Part shown: one piece after another, positions 46,338 to 55,532 of the stretch
Layout of the letters: every line of letters starts with the position of its first letter
Numbering within the stretch: position 1 is the stretch's first letter
The notes under the pieces: model-generated
Database searches by the model: none
Seen by the model: only the letters and a program-made list of their open reading frames with translations
What the model was told of the DNA's origin: nothing
Made by a program: the position numbers and the translations under genes
Assembly (NCBI RefSeq): GCF_009827055.1
Contig: NZ_WUMK01000003.1
Coordinates: 496,001 to 560,000 of the forward strand
Length of the DNA stretch: 64,000 bases
Source of the DNA: Shinella kummerowiae
Lineage (GTDB): Bacteria > Pseudomonadota > Alphaproteobacteria > Rhizobiales > Rhizobiaceae
Direction: 5' to 3'

Positions 46338-47201
46338 ATGAGAAAGATCCTCGGCATTTTCAGCAGCCCTGCTCAGCACTGGGTGGGCGATGGTTTCCCG
46401 GTCCGCTCGATGCTGTCCTATTCGACGCTCGGCGAGCATGTCAGCCCGTTCCTGCATCTCGATCACGCAGGTCCGGCGACCTTCACCCCGACCAACCGGC
46501 CACGCGGCGTTGGCGCCCACCCGCATCGCGGCTTCGAGACCGTCACCATCGTCTATCAGGGCGAAGTCGAGCATCGCGACTCGACCGGCGCGGGCGGCAT
46601 CATCGGCCCCGGCGACGTGCAATGGATGACGGCCGCCGCCGGCATCCTGCACGAGGAGTTCCATTCGCAGGCCTTCACGCGGCAGGGCGGCACGTTGGAC
46701 ATGGTCCAGCTCTGGGTCAACCTGCCTGCGAAGGACAAGAATGCTGCGCCCGGTTATCAGTCGCTGCTCGCTGGCGACATTCCCTCGGTCGCACTGGCGA
46801 ACAACGCTGGCCATCTCCGCGTCATCGCCGGCGAATTTGCAGGCCACAAGGGCCCTGCCCGCACGTTCTCGCCGATCAACCTCTGGGACCTGAAGCTGAA
46901 CCAGGGCAAGTCGACCACTTTCGATCTGCCGGAGGGTCATTCCGCCGTGCTGGTCGTGCTGCGCGGCTCCGTTCTGGTGAACGGCACGTCGGCCGCCCGT
47001 GAAGGCCAGTTCGTGCTGTTCGATAGTCAAGGCAGCATCAGCCTGGACGCCGAGAGCGATGTAACGGCGCTGGTGCTGGGCGGTGAGCCGCTCGGCGAAC
47101 CGGTCACCATGCACGGCCCCTTCGTCATGAACACGCAGGAAGAACTGCACCAAGCCTTCGCAGACTTCCGCGCCGGCAGGTTCGGCATCATCGCCGCCTG
47201 A
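46338..47201 (+). CDS. Pirin-family protein
   Basis: 287-residue double-cupin pirin. Metal-site residues lie in 'GVGAHPHRGFETVTIVYQGE' (two His) and 'GILHEEFHSQ'. Bacterial pirins include quercetinase-like dioxygenases and proteins that sense or remove electrophiles. ATG at 46338 has AAGGAG upstream. An isochorismatase-like hydrolase gene follows 98 bases later, with a hairpin between. Both are probably under the divergent LysR. Confidence 0.9.
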   Translation: MRKILGIFSSPAQHWVGDGFPVRSMLSYSTLGEHVSPFLHLDHAGPATFTPTNRPRGVGAHPHRGFETVTIVYQGEVEHRDSTGAGGIIGPGDVQWMTAAAGILHEEFHSQAFTRQGGTLDMVQLWVNLPAKDKNAAPGYQSLLAGDIPSVALANNAGHLRVIAGEFAGHKGPARTFSPINLWDLKLNQGKSTTFDLPEGHSAVLVVLRGSVLVNGTSAAREGQFVLFDSQGSISLDAESDVTALVLGGEPLGEPVTMHGPFVMNTQEELHQAFADFRAGRFGIIAA

Positions 47202-47213
47202 CCGCCAAGTTTT

Positions 47214-47237
47214 GCCCCCGACCAGTCCGTCGGGGGC
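47214..47237 (+). terminator. Hairpin between pirin and hydrolase genes
   Basis: GCCCCCGAC (47214-47222) pairs perfectly with GTCGGGGGC (47229-47237) around a 6-base loop. It lacks a T-tract, so it is a possible partial terminator or stability element within the pirin/hydrolase unit. Confidence 0.45.
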
Positions 47238-47299
47238 AGATCGGGCCGGAACGTTCCGGCCATCCCTCCGCCTGAAACACCAACCAAGGAGACTTTGAA

Positions 47300-47989
47300 A
47301 TGAGCACCCCCGCCAACATTGCCAATTTCAATGGCCAGCGCCCGGTTATCGATGCCGATGACGCAGTGATGCTGCTGATCGACCACCAGAGCGGCCTGTT
47401 CCAGACCGTTGCCGACATGCCGATGCCGGTGCTGCGCAACCACGCGGCAGCACTGGCCAGGATGGCGACGCTGTCCAAGATGCCGGTCATCACGACGGCT
47501 TCTGTGCCGCAGGGCCCCAACGGCCCGCTGATCCCGGAAATCCACCAAAACGCCCCGCATGCTCAGTACGTGGCGCGCAAGGGCGAGATCAACGCCTGGG
47601 ACAACCCGGACTTCGTGGCTGCCGTCAAGGCGACCGGCCGAAAGACCCTGATCATCGCTGGTACGATCACCAGCGTCTGCATGGCTTTCCCGGCCATCAG
47701 CGCAGTCTACGACGGCTACAAGGTGTTCGCAGTGGTCGATGCCTCCGGCACCTATTCCAAGATGGCCCAAGAGATCACCCTTGCCCGCGTCGTGCAGGCC
47801 GGTGTTGTGCCGATGGACACGGCGGCCGTCGCCTCCGAACTGCAGAAGACCTGGCACCGCGACGACGCCCAGGAATGGGCGACGATCTACACCAAGATCT
47901 TCCCGGCCTACCAGCTTCTGATCGAAAGCTACCTGAAGGCGCAGGACGTCGAGAAGAACCACGAACAGCTCGACTCCACCCGGGCCTAG
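47300..47989 (+). CDS. Isochorismatase-like cysteine hydrolase (YcaC-like)
   Basis: 229 residues of the cysteine-hydrolase superfamily. The catalytic triad Asp28 ('LLIDHQSG'), Lys94 ('ARKGEINAW') and Cys127 ('[10 protein letters not shown]') is spaced as in YcaC. Members hydrolyse amides or are uncharacterised; YcaC and its partners are often induced together with pirins under aromatic or electrophile stress. ATG follows AAGGAGA. Substrate unknown. Confidence 0.88.
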   Translation: MSTPANIANFNGQRPVIDADDAVMLLIDHQSGLFQTVADMPMPVLRNHAAALARMATLSKMPVITTASVPQGPNGPLIPEIHQNAPHAQYVARKGEINAWDNPDFVAAVKATGRKTLIIAGTITSVCMAFPAISAVYDGYKVFAVVDASGTYSKMAQEITLARVVQAGVVPMDTAAVASELQKTWHRDDAQEWATIYTKIFPAYQLLIESYLKAQDVEKNHEQLDSTRA

Positions 47990-47997
47990 GGTGAGAC

Positions 47998-48027
47998 GGG
48001 AGACGGCGGCTTGCGCCGCCGCCTCCC
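47998..48027. terminator. Hairpin after the cysteine hydrolase gene
   Basis: GGGAGACGGCGGC (47998-48010) pairs with GCCGCCGCCTCCC (48015-48027), one mismatch, loop TTGC. It lies between the convergent hydrolase gene and the 3' end of the large minus-strand operon and may end both; no T-tract is seen. Confidence 0.6.
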
Positions 48028-48097
48028 GAGATAGGCACGGCTTCTACGGCTGCCTGCCGGTCCCAAGGACATCCGGAAACCGCATGTGCGTTCCTCC

Positions 48098-49594
48098 TCA
48101 GTCCTTGGGCGGCCAGGTGGGGATCACGCCCTTACCCGATGGGAACCGGACATTCTTCGAGCGGGTGAATTCGCGCAGCGTCTCGGCGGCGTTTTCCCGT
48201 CCGAAGCCGCTGCCCTTCTGTCCGCCGAACGGCGAACCGAGAAATGCACGGCGCATGTAGTTGTTGATGAAGACCATGCCGGCCTCGAGCTTGGCAGCCA
48301 TCTTTCCGGCATGCGCCTCGTCCCGCGTGCAGATGGCGGCGGTCAGGCCATACTCGCTGTCATTGGCGATGCGGATCGCCTCTTCCTCGGTGGAGAAGCG
48401 CATGACCGTGGCGATCGGACCGAACATTTCCTCGCGCGCCGGGGTCATGTCGGGTGTCACATCGGCCAGGATGGTCGGTGCCACCCAGTAGCCGCCGCTC
48501 AGCCGTGCCTCGGTCGGCAACTTGCCCTGCATCACCAGCCTCGCCCCCTCCTTGAGCGCGATGTCGAGATAGGCGAGCACCTTGTCGCGGTGTTTGGCAT
48601 CAACCATCGCACCGATATCGGTGGTCTTGTCGAGACCATCGCCGACGACCAGCTTGGCCGTTGCACTGGCAAACTTTTCGAGGAAATCGTCATGCACGCT
48701 GTCATGCACGAGGATGCGCGATGTAGACGTGCAGGCCTCGCCCTGATTGTAGAACATGCCTTCCAGCGCGACGCTGACGGCCGAATCGAGATCGGCGTCC
48801 GGCATCACGATCAGCGCATTCTTGCCACCCAGTTCCAGTGTCGCATAGGTCAGGTTCTGCGCCGCAGCCTGCAGGACGCGGCGTCCGGTTGCCGTCGAAC
48901 CGGTGAAGCTGATCCGCTCGACCTGCGGGTGCCCGGCAAGCGCCGGGCCCGCGGCCATGCCGGAAACCGCGTTGAGCACGCCGGGCGGCAGGATCTCATT
49001 GGCGATTTCCACCAGGCGCAGAACCGTCAGGGGCGCCTGCTCGCCCGGCTTGATGACCACCGTGTTGCCGGCCGCAAGCGCCGGCGCGCATTTCTTGGAA
49101 AAATGGATCGGCGGCCAGTTGAAGGGAAGGATAGCGGCGACGACACCGTAGGGCTCATGGACCACGCGGGCTTCGATCGGCCCCTGGTCGAGAATCTCGC
49201 CATGCAGCGTGTCGGCAAGCCCGGCAAAATAGTCGAAACAGGCATGGCTAAATGAAATATCAAAGCGCAGTGCATCGCGGCGCGGCTTGCCCACCTCGCG
49301 GGCCTCCAGATCGGCAAGTTCGTCGACATGCTTGCGAATATGGGCGGCAACCTCGCGCATGATCTGGCCACGCTCGCGCGGCGAAAGCAGACGCCAGTCG
49401 GCGAAGGCGCGCCGTGCACTCTTCACGGCCAGATCGACCTCTTCCGCTCTCGCATTGGTAACATGCGCGATCGTCCGGCCGGTTGCCGGCTCCTCGACCG
49501 AGAAGGTTGTGGCATCGGCATCATCGACGAAAGCGCCGTCGATAAACACGCCCAATGTGCGCAACGGCATGGTGTTGTCGGTCTTGTCGAGCAT
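48098..49594 (-). CDS. NAD(P)-dependent aldehyde dehydrogenase
   Basis: 498 residues, with Cys288 ('FYNQGEACTS') and Glu254 ('ATLELGGKN') intact and the NAD fold present. It resembles vanillin- and salicylaldehyde-type dehydrogenases acting on aromatic aldehydes, though this is weak ground for a substrate. ATG at 49594 is chosen because GGGAGA lies six bases upstream; a TTG at 49624 would overlap the araC stop. It is the last gene of the long minus-strand operon and may oxidise an aldehyde released earlier in the pathway. Confidence 0.88.
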   Translation of the reverse strand: MLDKTDNTMPLRTLGVFIDGAFVDDADATTFSVEEPATGRTIAHVTNARAEEVDLAVKSARRAFADWRLLSPRERGQIMREVAAHIRKHVDELADLEAREVGKPRRDALRFDISFSHACFDYFAGLADTLHGEILDQGPIEARVVHEPYGVVAAILPFNWPPIHFSKKCAPALAAGNTVVIKPGEQAPLTVLRLVEIANEILPPGVLNAVSGMAAGPALAGHPQVERISFTGSTATGRRVLQAAAQNLTYATLELGGKNALIVMPDADLDSAVSVALEGMFYNQGEACTSTSRILVHDSVHDDFLEKFASATAKLVVGDGLDKTTDIGAMVDAKHRDKVLAYLDIALKEGARLVMQGKLPTEARLSGGYWVAPTILADVTPDMTPAREEMFGPIATVMRFSTEEEAIRIANDSEYGLTAAICTRDEAHAGKMAAKLEAGMVFINNYMRRAFLGSPFGGQKGSGFGRENAAETLREFTRSKNVRFPSGKGVIPTWPPKD

Positions 49595-49620
49595 CTCATC
49601 TCTCCCAATGTTCGGATGGT

Positions 49621-50616
49621 TCAACGCGGTAGGATTGCGGTCGGTGCTGCGCCATCGGCCTCCTTGGCCCGCTTCAGCCTGTAGGCGCTCGGCGTCATTC
49701 CCGCCGAACTCTTGAACGCCCGCAGGAAATACTTCTCGTCGTTGTAGCCGACGCGATAGGCGATCTGGCCGATCGTGTCGTCGGTCAGCAAGAGACGCTC
49801 CCGCGCGTCCTCGATACGCATTTCGCGGATCAGAACCTGGAAGCTCGTACCGGTGTATTGGCGGATCAGCGCACAGAGCCTGCTCTTGGAGAGGCGCGCG
49901 GCGGCGGCCGCCTCATCGAGGCTCGGGCCGCGTGTGTAGTTCTCGCCGATGAACTCGGCGATGCGGCGCATATGGCCGCTGTCGCGGCCGACCACCGGCA
50001 ATGTCCGCGACAGTTCGGCGAAGTCGGCCTCGTAGTCCTGGCAGAGGGTGGCAAGCATCAGCGTCATCTCGGCGCGCACGATCTCCATCGCCCCGATCCG
50101 TTCGGACTGATGCTGGTCGATCATCGAGCCGATCGCCCGCTCCACCCGCGTCGCCTGCGCTGCATCGAGATCAAAATTCACGTGGTTCTGCCAGGCGAAG
50201 AGGGTCAGTTCCGGCGCCAAGCGCACCAGTTCCGCCACGGGATAGGACCGCGTGATGCCGGGGCGGAGGAAATCGAGATCGAAATAGGCGACGACACAGC
50301 GCGTCGCATAGTCGAACCGGATCTGATGCGGCACCATCGGCGCGACAAAGTAGATCGAGCCTGCTTTTGGCTTGTGCGACGTCAAGCCAATCCGGATCGC
50401 CGGGGCATCCGACAGGAAATAGAGTATCTGGAAATAGTCGTGCTTGTGGGCAGGGTAGAGCCGCTGCGTGTTCTCCACCAGCCGGATGTGAAAGCGCGGG
50501 CTGTCGGACCTGTCGAGCGCGTAGGAGCGGAATGGCGCCGCGCCGGCGCGATCTTCCTCGTCCTCGGCCGGATCGGGGCGCGGCGGCATCGTCTTCTTGC
50601 TCACTGCCTTGACCAT
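49621..50616 (-). CDS. AraC-family regulator within the catabolic operon
   Basis: 331 residues: an N-terminal cupin-type sensor half ('YPAHKHDYFQILYFLSDAPA', 'FVAPMVPHQIRFDY') and a C-terminal pair of helix-turn-helix motifs ('SLDEAAAAARLSKSRLCALI', 'IGQIAYRVGYNDEKYFLRAF'). ATG at 50616 has CAGGAG six bases upstream; an in-frame start further upstream lacks one. It lies inside the operon between etfA and the aldehyde dehydrogenase, so it probably activates the operon that contains it (inference). The ligand is unknown and perhaps the aromatic substrate. Confidence 0.88.
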   Translation of the reverse strand: MVKAVSKKTMPPRPDPAEDEEDRAGAAPFRSYALDRSDSPRFHIRLVENTQRLYPAHKHDYFQILYFLSDAPAIRIGLTSHKPKAGSIYFVAPMVPHQIRFDYATRCVVAYFDLDFLRPGITRSYPVAELVRLAPELTLFAWQNHVNFDLDAAQATRVERAIGSMIDQHQSERIGAMEIVRAEMTLMLATLCQDYEADFAELSRTLPVVGRDSGHMRRIAEFIGENYTRGPSLDEAAAAARLSKSRLCALIRQYTGTSFQVLIREMRIEDARERLLLTDDTIGQIAYRVGYNDEKYFLRAFKSSAGMTPSAYRLKRAKEADGAAPTAILPR

Positions 50617-50663
50617 GTTCGCTCCTGTCCTGCGCCCCATCGAGAGATCACCGTTTCCGATCG

Positions 50664-51617
50664 CTACGCCCCGGCTTTCGCAGCAACCGCCGTGTGAAGC
50701 TCCGGCACGGCTTCGAACAGGTCCGCCACCAGACCATAATCGGCGACCTGGAAGATCGGCGCGTCAGGATCCTTGTTGATGGCGACGATCACCCTGGAAT
50801 CCTTCATGCCGGCAAGATGCTGGATCGCCCCGGAAATGCCACAGGCAATGTAGAGATCGGGCGCGATGATCTTGCCCGTCTGGCCGACCTGGAGATCATT
50901 CGAGACATAACCGGCATCGACCGCCGCGCGGCTCGCACCGATTGCCGCGCCCAGCGTATCGGCAAGCGGCGCCAGCACGGTGTCGAAGTTTTCGGCCGAG
51001 GCCAGCGCCCGTCCGCCCGACACGACAATCCGCGCGCCCGCCAGTTCCGGACGTTCGGACCGTGACAGCGCGCTTCCGATGAAAGTCGACACCCCGGGAT
51101 TGTCCGGCATGGCGACGGCTTCGATCGGCGCTGCCGCAGCGGCGACGGGTGCGGCGGGAAAGGCCGATGCCCGAATGGTAAGCACCGTTTTTGCATCGAC
51201 CGACCGCACGGTCTGGATGACGTTGCCTGCATAGATCGGTCGCTGGAACAGGTCCGGCCCGTCGATGGCGATAACGTCGGATACCTGCATCACGTCGAGC
51301 AGGGCCGCCACGCGCGGCATGATATTCTTGCCGTTGGTGGTCGAGGGCGCGAGCACGGCGCCGTAGCTGCCGGCACGGCTGACGACCAGGGCGGCCACCG
51401 GTTCTGCAAGCCGGTTCGACAGGGAAGGCTCGTCTGCGAGGAGAACCTTGGCGACGCCCGTCAGTCGCGCCGCCGCTTCGGCCGCCGCGCGGCATCCGGA
51501 CCCCGCCACCAGGACGTGAATCTCGCCGCCCATCCGACCCGCGGCCGAGACTACCTTGGCGGTGGCTTCGTCGAGAAGCGTATCCTGATGTTCTGCCAGA
51601 ACAAGAATAGTCATCAA
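50664..51617 (-). CDS. etfA: Electron transfer flavoprotein alpha subunit
   Basis: 317 residues. The C-terminal FAD domain is clear: '[20 protein letters not shown]', '[20 protein letters not shown]', '[20 protein letters not shown]' and '[20 protein letters not shown]'. The start overlaps the etfB stop by four bases. It receives electrons from the acyl-CoA dehydrogenase encoded just upstream; ETF-quinone oxidoreductase must be encoded elsewhere. It is likely a pathway-specific copy. Confidence 0.95.
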   Translation of the reverse strand: MMTILVLAEHQDTLLDEATAKVVSAAGRMGGEIHVLVAGSGCRAAAEAAARLTGVAKVLLADEPSLSNRLAEPVAALVVSRAGSYGAVLAPSTTNGKNIMPRVAALLDVMQVSDVIAIDGPDLFQRPIYAGNVIQTVRSVDAKTVLTIRASAFPAAPVAAAAAPIEAVAMPDNPGVSTFIGSALSRSERPELAGARIVVSGGRALASAENFDTVLAPLADTLGAAIGASRAAVDAGYVSNDLQVGQTGKIIAPDLYIACGISGAIQHLAGMKDSRVIVAINKDPDAPIFQVADYGLVADLFEAVPELHTAVAAKAGA

Positions 51618-52363
51618 AGAACTCCCGCTTCCCTGTGCAACCGCTCGACAAGTTCACCGACCGAGCCGACTTTGATACCGGCCTTGCGGTTTGCCGGCTC
51701 ATGCACCCGCACAACGATCAGCCGCGGCTCGATGCTCGCGCCATAGTCGGCCGGTGTCCGTTCATCGATGGGCTTCTTCTTCGCCTTCATGATGTTGGGC
51801 AGCGAGGCGTATCGCGGTTCGTTCAACCTGAGATCGGCCGTAACCAGCGCTGGAAGTTGAAGGCTGACCGTTTGCAGGCCGCCATCAATCTCGCGGGTGA
51901 CTTCGATCGCCTTGTCGCCGACGACAAGTTTCGAGGCAAACGTGCCCTGCCCCCATCCCAGCAGCGCCGACAGCATCTGGCCGGTCTGGTTGGCATCGTC
52001 GTCGATCGCCTGTTTGCCAGTGATGATGATGTCCGGCCTCTCGGCCTCGGCGACCGCTTTGAGCAGCTTGGCGACGGCAAGCGGTTCGACAACGGCCTCC
52101 GTGCGGATGAGGATGCCGCGATCCGCGCCCATCGCCAGCGCCGTGCGCAATGTTTCCGCCGATTTTTCCGAGCCGATCGACACGACGACGACCTCGTCTG
52201 CCCGGCCAGCCTCCTTCAGGCGAACCGCCTCTTCGACGGCGATTTCATCAAACGGATTCATCGTCATCTTGACATTCGCAAGGTCGACGCCTGAACTGTC
52301 CGCCAGCGCGCGAACCTTTACATTGGGATCGGCAACCCGCTTCACCGCAACCACTATCTTCAT
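51614..52363 (-). CDS. etfB: Electron transfer flavoprotein beta subunit
   Basis: 249 residues beginning '[18 protein letters not shown]', with the AMP-binding stretch 'GADRGILI' and '[20 protein letters not shown]'. ATG at 52363 has AAGGGAGG upstream; the longer open frame has no ribosome site. The docking-loop region '[20 protein letters not shown]' is standard. Confidence 0.95.
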   Translation of the reverse strand: MKIVVAVKRVADPNVKVRALADSSGVDLANVKMTMNPFDEIAVEEAVRLKEAGRADEVVVVSIGSEKSAETLRTALAMGADRGILIRTEAVVEPLAVAKLLKAVAEAERPDIIITGKQAIDDDANQTGQMLSALLGWGQGTFASKLVVGDKAIEVTREIDGGLQTVSLQLPALVTADLRLNEPRYASLPNIMKAKKKPIDERTPADYGASIEPRLIVVRVHEPANRKAGIKVGSVGELVERLHREAGVL

Positions 52364-52430
52364 CTGTGTTCCTCCCTTGGCCAGGGCGAGCGGCACTTGC
52401 CCTCCGGCTCCACCACCCGCCCGTTTCGCG

Positions 52431-53675
52431 TCAGTTTTCCGGACCGGCATATTTTCCGGCGGTAGCGGGGAACATCGTCTTGATGATCTTCATACGGCTG
52501 ACATCGACCGTCGCGTCCATGTGCAGGAAGATCGCGGCATCGCGGAACAGCTTCTCGATACCGAATTCGAGCATCGCACCGTTGCCGCCGTGCAGTTCCA
52601 GCGCATGGGTCGCGACCTTCATGATCTCCTCCGAGGCGTAGACCTTGGCCATGTTGCACAGGATATCGGCGTCCGGGTGGGCTTCGTCCACGGCCTTCGA
52701 CGCCCGCTCGACCAGCGACCGCACAGCCTCGATGCGTGTGGCCATGTCCGCAAGCCGCAGCGCCACGGCCTGGTGCTTGATGAGGATGCGCCCGCCCTGA
52801 ACATAGTTCTGGACATAGTCCGCCGTGCGCTCGAAGCAGGCGACGCCGACCCCGAGATTCTTCGCCGCCTGGATGATCTTTCCGGCGCGGAAATACTGGC
52901 CGGCGGAGGCCAGGGCCGTGCTCTTGACGAGCAGGTGATCGGCCGGGATGCGGCAATCCTCGAAGACCAGCTCGCCGTTGTTCATGAAGCGGCAGCCCAT
53001 CGTCTCGTTGCACTTGGTGACGGTCAGGCCGCGTGTTTCGCGAGGAACCAGAAAGCTCGACGTGCCCTGCAGCATGCCAACGGAGGGGTCGGTGTTGGCA
53101 TAGACGACATAGAGGCTGGCGTCGAAACCGTTCGAGATGAACTGCTTGCGGCCATTGATGACCCAGTGATCGCCGTCCAAGACCGCCTTGGTGTGCATTG
53201 AGGCTTCCGGGACATTGTAGGGCAGCCAGCGATCGGAGGCGCCCCTCGGTTCCGTCAGGCAATGCGCCAAAAGGAACTTCGGATCCTTCAGCAGACGCGG
53301 GAACCACTTTTCCTGCAGGTGCGAGGCTGCAAACTGGCGGATGACAATCGAGACCTTCCAGTTCTGCACCAGCTTGTCGGCAAGACCGGAATCGCCGCGG
53401 GCGATCTCCTCGGCGATCAGGGCAAAGGTGCGCACCTCGGTCTCGCGTTCGAGGTCGATACCGCCGAATTCCTCCGGTACGCCGAGCGTGCGCACACCAA
53501 TCGCCTCGGCGCCTTCGAGGATCGAACCCGGCAATCTTTCACCCGGGCTCATGTCCCACTCGCGCTGCCAGTTCGACCGGATGAACGGCGTCACCACATC
53601 GTCGACAAACGATCGGCAACTGTCGCGCATCAGGCGTTGTTCCTGGGACAAAATCCCGTCATCGGCGTGAATCAT
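52431..53675 (-). CDS. Acyl-CoA dehydrogenase-family flavoprotein with atypical active site
   Basis: 414 residues of the acyl-CoA dehydrogenase fold. FAD-binding '[11 protein letters not shown]' and '[13 protein letters not shown]', and the C-terminal '[20 protein letters not shown]' are present. In medium-chain enzymes the base is the Glu of a 'YEGT' motif; here the matching place reads 'HMDAT', with Asp387. The position 64 bases upstream of etfB shows that it feeds ETF. Other family reactions (nitroalkane oxidation, hydroxylation, 1,4-dehydrogenation of ring thioesters) are possible. ATG at 53675 follows AGGGGAG. Confidence 0.88.
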   Translation of the reverse strand: MIHADDGILSQEQRLMRDSCRSFVDDVVTPFIRSNWQREWDMSPGERLPGSILEGAEAIGVRTLGVPEEFGGIDLERETEVRTFALIAEEIARGDSGLADKLVQNWKVSIVIRQFAASHLQEKWFPRLLKDPKFLLAHCLTEPRGASDRWLPYNVPEASMHTKAVLDGDHWVINGRKQFISNGFDASLYVVYANTDPSVGMLQGTSSFLVPRETRGLTVTKCNETMGCRFMNNGELVFEDCRIPADHLLVKSTALASAGQYFRAGKIIQAAKNLGVGVACFERTADYVQNYVQGGRILIKHQAVALRLADMATRIEAVRSLVERASKAVDEAHPDADILCNMAKVYASEEIMKVATHALELHGGNGAMLEFGIEKLFRDAAIFLHMDATVDVSRMKIIKTMFPATAGKYAGPEN

Positions 53676-53769
53676 CTTCGCTCCCCTTGAGTGCAAAACG
53701 GTCGGCTGCTTGTGTCTTCCGCTATGCCGCAATTGGTATCAGCCCGCGCGATAGGCGATCAGGTGGCGG

Positions 53770-53788
53770 TGTCCGCTTGTGGTGGACA
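53770..53788. promoter_or_regulatory. Inverted repeat in the largest gap of the catabolic operon
   Basis: TGTCC-N9-GGACA within the 203-base gap between the alpha/beta hydrolase and acyl-CoA dehydrogenase genes, by far the largest gap in the operon. It is a candidate AraC or other regulator site serving an internal promoter for the dehydrogenase/ETF/AraC/ALDH part. Confidence 0.4.
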
Positions 53789-53878
53789 ATCGTCTAATTT
53801 CGAGTGGACTTTTCCCGTTCCAGACCAACCCAATCGACCTGCCATTTTGGACACCCCGCCTCCAGCCCACTTGCTTCG

Positions 53879-54928
53879 CTAGACCTTAAGCCGTTCCGCG
53901 AGCCAGTCGGCCACGAGCGGCCGGTACATCCAGGGAATGTTGTTGCAGACATGGTTTCCGGTGGGAAAGACATGCAATTCCGAACCCGCCCTGCAGATCT
54001 CGGCGCATTTCTGCGCTTCCGAGGGCGGGAAGATCTTGTCAAGGCCGCCATGCAGCACGAGCGCCGGGACCACCGGCCCCTCGATACCCGCCAGGGTGAA
54101 ACGACAAGCACGTTCGACAACGTCATCGCCCAGCGCGAAGCTCATGTTGTCCTGGTAGACCTTGGGCAAGGTCGGCCAGAGCGCGCCGAGATCATAAAAG
54201 CCGTTGATGGAGACAACGGCAGCAAGCCCCTCCAGTGCCGCCGCTGCCCGGAGCGCCAGAAAGCCGCCAAAGGCCATGCCGACCAGGCCGATGTCGCCGG
54301 TAAGACCTGGCCGGTTCTCGAGCGCCTTGATCGTCGCGGCGATAGCCGGGGCGATATCGGCGCGCAGGTAGCCATGCGACCGGCCCTCGCCCTGCCCCGG
54401 ACCATCGAGCGACAGCGTCGCCATGCCGCGGATGAGAAAATGCCGTTCGAACGCCGGGAACTCCTCCTTGGTGGAATCCGAGCCGGGGATAATGAGCGCC
54501 AGCGGATGCGGCCCCTGCCGCGCCGGGCGGCGGAGATATCCGCGCAGAATGCCGCCCTCGAACGGCACCTCGATCAATTCGCCCGACTGCTCCAGCAGCG
54601 GCGCGGCCCTGCGGAACGCCTCCACCTTCATCGCAGCGACGCGCTCTTTTGCGACAAGATCGTCGAAAGCCATGAACTGGCCGAAGTGGTAGAACAGGCT
54701 GGCGCGGGCGAACGCCTCGCCGGCGGTGACCTTGCGCCCGCGCGCAAGGGCCGCCTCGCCCATTTCGGCATGGCGATCGCCTTCGGCGCTCCAGGCCGCA
54801 AGCCAGTTCTCCCAGACGCCGGCGCTGTCGATCACCGTCTTCGCCGTCGCCGAAGGGATGCCGGCGACCTCCATGCGTGGCAGCCAGTGTTCCACCACGC
54901 TCAGCAACCGGTTCTCAGTCTCGCTCAT
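53879..54928 (-). CDS. Alpha/beta hydrolase, 2,6-dihydroxypseudooxynicotine hydrolase-like, nucleophile replaced
   Basis: 349 residues: an N-terminal helical region (about 1-115, 'HWLPRMEVAG', 'AFARASLFYHFGQFMAFDD') and an alpha/beta hydrolase domain. The layout resembles the carbon-carbon hydrolase of the Arthrobacter nicotine pathway and the FrsA/DUF1100 group (from memory). Asp297 ('GGLDKIF') and His326 ('PTGNHVCNN') are present, but the nucleophile elbow reads G-M-Ala219-F-G instead of GxSxG; the codon is a clear GCC. The enzyme must use another mechanism or do another job. ATG at 54928 overlaps the preceding gene by 14 bases. Confidence 0.82.
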   Translation of the reverse strand: MSETENRLLSVVEHWLPRMEVAGIPSATAKTVIDSAGVWENWLAAWSAEGDRHAEMGEAALARGRKVTAGEAFARASLFYHFGQFMAFDDLVAKERVAAMKVEAFRRAAPLLEQSGELIEVPFEGGILRGYLRRPARQGPHPLALIIPGSDSTKEEFPAFERHFLIRGMATLSLDGPGQGEGRSHGYLRADIAPAIAATIKALENRPGLTGDIGLVGMAFGGFLALRAAAALEGLAAVVSINGFYDLGALWPTLPKVYQDNMSFALGDDVVERACRFTLAGIEGPVVPALVLHGGLDKIFPPSEAQKCAEICRAGSELHVFPTGNHVCNNIPWMYRPLVADWLAERLKV

Positions 54929-55508
54929 TCTCTGTCCTTCCAGGGCCGCCGGATATGCCCCGTTTTCCGGGATCAAACGCGGCGAGGTCACGCGGATAGG
55001 ATTCCGCTTTCGCGCGATATCGTTCTGCTCCGCGTGCGAGTTTTTCCGCCGCCTCCGCATCAAGCGTCCTGACGATTTTGGCTGGCACGCCGATGACGAG
55101 TGATCCGTCAGGCACCACCATGCCCTCGCGCACGAGGGAATTTGCCCCGATCAGACACCGCTCGCCGATGCTCGCGCCGTTGAGAATGGTCGCCCCCATG
55201 CCGATCAGACTTCCCTTGCCGATGTTGCATCCGTGAACGATCGCATTGTGGCCGATCGTGACGTCTTCGCCGATCTCGACCGGGAAGCCCGGATCCGTGT
55301 GGATGACGCACCCGTCCTGGATGTTCGAACCGGCACCAATGGTGATCGGCTCGTTGTCACCACGCAGGACCGCGTTGAACCACACGCTGGCACCACGGGC
55401 GAGGCGCACGTCGCCAATGACGACGGCGCCCGGTGCAATATAGAATTCGCCGTCTTCCGGCAGGCTGGGCGCCCAATCACCCAGCCGATACAGTGTCGGA
55501 TTGCTCAT
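54915..55508 (-). CDS. Gamma-carbonic-anhydrase-like hexapeptide protein
   Basis: 197 residues. A left-handed beta-helix from repeated hexapeptides (about 20-145) with the zinc histidines in 'GCVIHTD', 'IGHNAIVHGCNIG'. Relatives are PaaY and CaiE of phenylacetate and carnitine operons, where PaaY is a thioesterase clearing dead-end CoA thioesters. That role would suit this operon with its acyl-CoA enzymes (inference). The basic C-terminal tail after 150 is variable. It overlaps the hydrolase gene by 14 bases. Confidence 0.85.
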   Translation of the reverse strand: MSNPTLYRLGDWAPSLPEDGEFYIAPGAVVIGDVRLARGASVWFNAVLRGDNEPITIGAGSNIQDGCVIHTDPGFPVEIGEDVTIGHNAIVHGCNIGKGSLIGMGATILNGASIGERCLIGANSLVREGMVVPDGSLVIGVPAKIVRTLDAEAAEKLARGAERYRAKAESYPRDLAAFDPGKRGISGGPGRTENERD

Positions 55509-55532
55509 AGCTTTCGGCCGCTCGTTCCGGTT

